A DNA stretch of 6,446 nucleotides from an uncultured Erysipelotrichaceae bacterium (lineage in GTDB: Bacteria > Bacillota_I > Bacilli_A > RF39 > UBA660), in the NCBI GenBank assembly GCA_902783915.1, contig CACZSX010000096.1, positions 1 to 6,446 of the forward strand, in the 5' to 3' direction. Shown piece by piece: positions 4,393 through 6,446 of the stretch (within the stretch, counting starts at the first letter, position 1; each line of letters begins with the position of its first letter). The notes beneath the pieces are model-generated. The model was not told the origin of the DNA. It did no database searches and saw only the letters and a program-made list of their open reading frames with translations. The translations under genes were made by a program, and so were the position numbers.

Positions 4393-5580
4393 ATAATTGT
4401 TGGAGTATTAATACTTATAATATCTGGTATATATTTTAGTATTAAATTAAAATTCAAACATTTAAATATGATTAAAGCATTAAAAATAATTAGTAGAAAA
4501 GAAGATGGAATATCTTCTTTTCAATCATTATGTATTTCTTTAGCATCTAGAATAGGAGTTGGGTCATTATCTGGAGTAATATTAGCAATATACATAGGTG
4601 GTATTGGTAGTATATTTTGGATGTGGGTAATAACATTAATATGTTCTTCTAATACAATGATTGAATCTATGTTATCAATTAAATATAGAAATAAAAAGAA
4701 TGAAGGTGGACCATTTTATTATATTGGTATATTTAGTAATAAAATGGCTTTTTGCTATGCATTAATATTTATAGTTGCATATCTAGGTGGTTTTTTAACA
4801 ATACAATCAAATACTATTGCTAAAGTATTAAGTATTAATCCAATAATAACAGGATTAGTAATAGTTTTATTTACATCACTAGTAATATTTAAAGGATTAA
4901 AGGGTATAGCGAATACTGTTTCCAAAATAATACCTTTTGTAGCAATAATATATATTATTTTTTGTTTATTAATAATATTTAAGAATATTAATATGATTGG
5001 TAATATCATAATATCAATAATAAATAATGCATTTAATATTAAAAGTTTTATAGTAGGAAGTACAAAAGCAATATTTTCTACTGAAGCTGGTATTGGTACA
5101 GGTGCTATAGCAAGTGCAACAAGTTCAAATAGTAATCCAAATGAGCAAGGATTGGTGCAGGTATTTGGAATATTTTTTGATACTTTTGTAGTAAGTACAT
5201 TAACAGCATTTGTAGTAATTTTATCCCCTGTTATAGATTTAAATATACCAAATTTAAATGGCATAGAACTTACTAGGTATGCATTTATATATCATTTGGG
5301 TGGTATTGGTAGTTTAATCTTAATATTATCAATAATATTATTTGCATATTCAACTATTATTAGTGGTTATTATTATTTAGAAGTAGCATTAAAATATGTT
5401 ACTAAAAAAGAAAAAATGTTTAATTTAAAATTAATAACTATAGTATTATTATTTATATCTACAATAATATCTCCTTCTTTTATGTGGAATTATATTGATA
5501 TATTTGTATGTATATTAGCAATTATTAACACAATATCTTTAATAATGTTGAGGAAAAAAGTATTTAATGATAAAATTTAA
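4390..5580 (+). CDS. AGCS-family amino acid:cation symporter (alanine/glycine:Na+ type)
   Basis: This is a polytopic membrane carrier of the alanine/glycine:cation symporter family, which imports small neutral amino acids with Na+ or H+. The 396-residue product has about ten hydrophobic segments. Family landmarks appear in order: DGISSFQSLCISLASRIGVG (39-58, normally ...ATIGTGN), GGIGSIFWMWV (70-80), YRNKKNEGGPFYYIG (99-113), TEAGIGTGAIASA (231-243), then EQGLVQVFGIFFDT (252-265). It is shorter than typical members (about 450), mainly through a trimmed N-terminus and short loops. The residues SL after GVG replace the common N-I, so substrate specificity is uncertain. It precedes ung by 11 nt with a matching ribosome binding site, suggesting one transcript. 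Ile codons, often ATA, are very frequent, even for this genome. Confidence 0.9.
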   Translation: MIIVGVLILIISGIYFSIKLKFKHLNMIKALKIISRKEDGISSFQSLCISLASRIGVGSLSGVILAIYIGGIGSIFWMWVITLICSSNTMIESMLSIKYRNKKNEGGPFYYIGIFSNKMAFCYALIFIVAYLGGFLTIQSNTIAKVLSINPIITGLVIVLFTSLVIFKGLKGIANTVSKIIPFVAIIYIIFCLLIIFKNINMIGNIIISIINNAFNIKSFIVGSTKAIFSTEAGIGTGAIASATSSNSNPNEQGLVQVFGIFFDTFVVSTLTAFVVILSPVIDLNIPNLNGIELTRYAFIYHLGGIGSLILILSIILFAYSTIISGYYYLEVALKYVTKKEKMFNLKLITIVLLFISTIISPSFMWNYIDIFVCILAIINTISLIMLRKKVFNDKI

Positions 5581-5591
5581 TTGGTGATATT

Positions 5592-6242
5592 ATGATAGGT
5601 AATAGTTGGGATGATATATTAAAGGATGAATTTAAAAAAGATTATTTCAAAGATTTAGTTAAATTTTTAAATTTAGAGAATAAGACTAAAACTATTTTTC
5701 CTAAAAGTGAAGACTTATTTAGGGCATTAAAATTAACTGATTATAAAGATGTTAATGTTGTTATATTGGGTCAAGATCCATATCATGGGGAAAAAGAAGC
5801 TAATGGATTATGTTTTTCCGTTAATCATGGAGTACAATCACCCCCATCACTTCAAAATATATTTAAAGAATTAAAAAGCGATTTAAATATTACTAGAACT
5901 GATACAGATTTAAGTGATTGGGCTAAACAAGGAATATTATTATTAAATACAGTGCTTACTGTAGAAAAAGATAAAGCGTTTTCGCATAGAGGTAAAGGCT
6001 GGGAAATATTTACTGATAAAATAATAGAAAAATTAAATGAAAAAGAAGACCCAGTTGTATTTGTACTATGGGGAAATGCAGCAAGAAGTAAAAAAACATT
6101 ACTGACAAATAAAAGACATATGATTGTTGAATCTGCGCATCCATCACCATTATCTTATAATAAAGGATTTAAAGATAGTAAGCCATTTTCTAAAATTAAT
6201 AATTTACTTACGAGCGTAAATAAAAAAGAAATTAAATGGTAG
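5592..6242 (+). CDS. ung: Uracil-DNA glycosylase, family 1
   Basis: This enzyme removes uracil from DNA, starting base excision repair of deaminated cytosine or misincorporated dUMP. The 216-residue product carries the water-activating motif GQDPYH at 60-65 (catalytic Asp62), the uracil-stacking Phe75 in LCFSV, the uracil-reading Asn119 in LLLNT, and the minor-groove loop HPSPLS at 183-188 (His183). VLWGNAAR (158-165) is also typical. Length fits the family (about 215-230). The start ATG 5592 follows GGTGA at 5583-5587. It is probably co-transcribed with the symporter gene upstream; there is no functional link apparent between the two. A terminator hairpin lies 13 bp after the TAG stop. Confidence 0.97.
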   Translation: MIGNSWDDILKDEFKKDYFKDLVKFLNLENKTKTIFPKSEDLFRALKLTDYKDVNVVILGQDPYHGEKEANGLCFSVNHGVQSPPSLQNIFKELKSDLNITRTDTDLSDWAKQGILLLNTVLTVEKDKAFSHRGKGWEIFTDKIIEKLNEKEDPVVFVLWGNAARSKKTLLTNKRHMIVESAHPSPLSYNKGFKDSKPFSKINNLLTSVNKKEIKW

Positions 6243-6245
6243 GTA

Positions 6246-6274
6246 TTGAAAAGTTAAATTAACAATGTTATAAT
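6246..6274 (+). promoter_or_regulatory. Promoter of tRNA-His
   Basis: TTGAAA (6246-6251), 17-bp spacer, then a perfect TATAAT (6269-6274) with TGT just upstream (extended -10). The predicted start near 6281 leaves about 13 nt of leader. The promoter lies inside the ung terminator region. Confidence 0.82.
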
Positions 6275-6291
6275 AGCGTTGTTAATTTTTT
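6256..6291 (+). terminator. Terminator of ung, with the tRNA promoter -10 box in its loop
   Basis: A 10-bp perfect stem (6256-6265 with 6279-6288), extended by a T-G and a G-C pair, has a 9-nt loop (6268-6276). The descending arm runs into six T (6286-6291). The loop contains most of the tRNA promoter -10 box. Confidence 0.75.
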
Positions 6292-6293
6292 AT

Positions 6294-6370
6294 GGCGTCA
6301 TTGGTGAAGTGGTTAACACACCAGATTGTGGCTCTGGCATGCGTCGGTCCGATTCCGACATGGCGCCCCA
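6294..6370 (+). tRNA. tRNA-His (anticodon GTG), CCA encoded
   Basis: The extra 5' G (-1) at 6294 pairs with C73 at 6367, the tRNA-His identity element. The acceptor stem is GCGTCAT (6295-6301) with ATGGCGC (6360-6366), containing one G-U pair. The anticodon stem CCAGA/TCTGG holds loop TTGTGGC with anticodon GTG. The T stem is GTCGG/CCGAC. The encoded CCA is at 6368-6370. The T loop reads TCCGATT, so position 55 is C instead of the nearly universal T (pseudouridine). It appears as a single-gene unit with its own promoter and terminator. Confidence 0.96.
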
Positions 6371-6380
6371 GTTTAAAATG

Positions 6381-6410
6381 AAAAGAATCTATTTTATAGA
6401 TTCTTTTTTT
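6381..6410 (+). terminator. Terminator of tRNA-His
   Basis: A 12-bp stem (6381-6392 with 6396-6407), loop TTT, with T continuing to 6410. It starts 10 nt after the encoded CCA. Confidence 0.92.
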
Positions 6411-6419
6411 GTATCAAAA

Positions 6420-6428
6420 TGGTATAAT
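6420..6428 (+). promoter_or_regulatory. Possible extended -10 element for a gene beyond the window
   Basis: TGGTATAAT is a consensus -10 with TGn extension following the tRNA terminator. No -35 match is visible at the right distance, and the target gene lies outside the window. Confidence 0.3.
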
Positions 6429-6446
6429 AATATATATTAATAATAA

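Noticed and set aside
4755..5264. 169-codon open frame on the minus strand inside the symporter gene
   Set aside because: It is the antisense shadow of a repetitive, Ile/Leu-rich membrane protein gene. The forward frame carries clear AGCS motifs, while this one carries none.
1..6446. Reassignment of TGA to Trp
   Set aside because: No gene stops at TGA, but all Trp codons seen are TGG and no frame contains internal TGA; a handful of stops is too few to infer a change.

Overview
The window is very AT-rich DNA from a low-GC Gram-positive bacterium (Bacillota; an anaerobic or gut-type Bacilli/Clostridia lineage is plausible, but the genus cannot be read from sequence alone). The evidence is the cdaA-cdaR gene pair, the rplM-rpsI operon with a structured leader, strong GGAGG-type ribosome binding sites, hairpin-plus-T-tract terminators after almost every unit, and heavy use of AT-ending codons. 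Every visible Trp codon is TGG and all visible stops are TAA or TAG, so a standard bacterial code fits.

Layout. 1-222 is the 3' end of a Pro/Val/Glu-repeat protein, closed by a perfect GAAA-tetraloop terminator. 384-2556 is cdaA-cdaR, the membrane diadenylate cyclase that makes c-di-AMP and its extracytoplasmic regulator. It has its own promoter and terminator; the glmM gene that often follows is absent. 2596-3599 is the rplM-rpsI (L13-S9) operon, with a clear promoter, a leader hairpin that may mask the rplM ribosome binding site, and a terminator. 4390-6242 is an AGCS-family amino acid:cation symporter followed 11 nt later by ung (uracil-DNA glycosylase). 6294-6370 is tRNA-His(GTG) with encoded CCA, with its own promoter and terminator.

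The roughly 830-bp gap between rpsI and the symporter is the most interesting part. It holds a broken XRE-family helix-turn-helix gene (3753-3893). Next to it is what looks like a compact two-RNA module. On the minus strand, a promoter (4185-4213), a 55-nt leader, a strong ribosome binding site and a 27-residue hydrophobic peptide (4040-4123) are followed by a structured 3' end and terminator near 3956. On the plus strand, a good promoter (3898-3926) should produce an RNA of about 109 nt (3933-4041) with three hairpins that is fully antisense to the last ~86 nt of the peptide mRNA. This convergent architecture, and a predicted pairing of the mRNA's 5' leader with its 3' UTR, match known type I toxin-antitoxin loci (txpA/RatA, bsrG/SR4, Ibs/Sib, AapA/IsoA). 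This is a prediction from sequence only. I saw nothing clear at 4214-4306.

Two further regulatory arrangements stand out. A pair of tandem hairpins with T-tracts sits directly in front of the symporter gene. The tRNA-His promoter is embedded in the ung terminator, with its -10 box in the hairpin loop.
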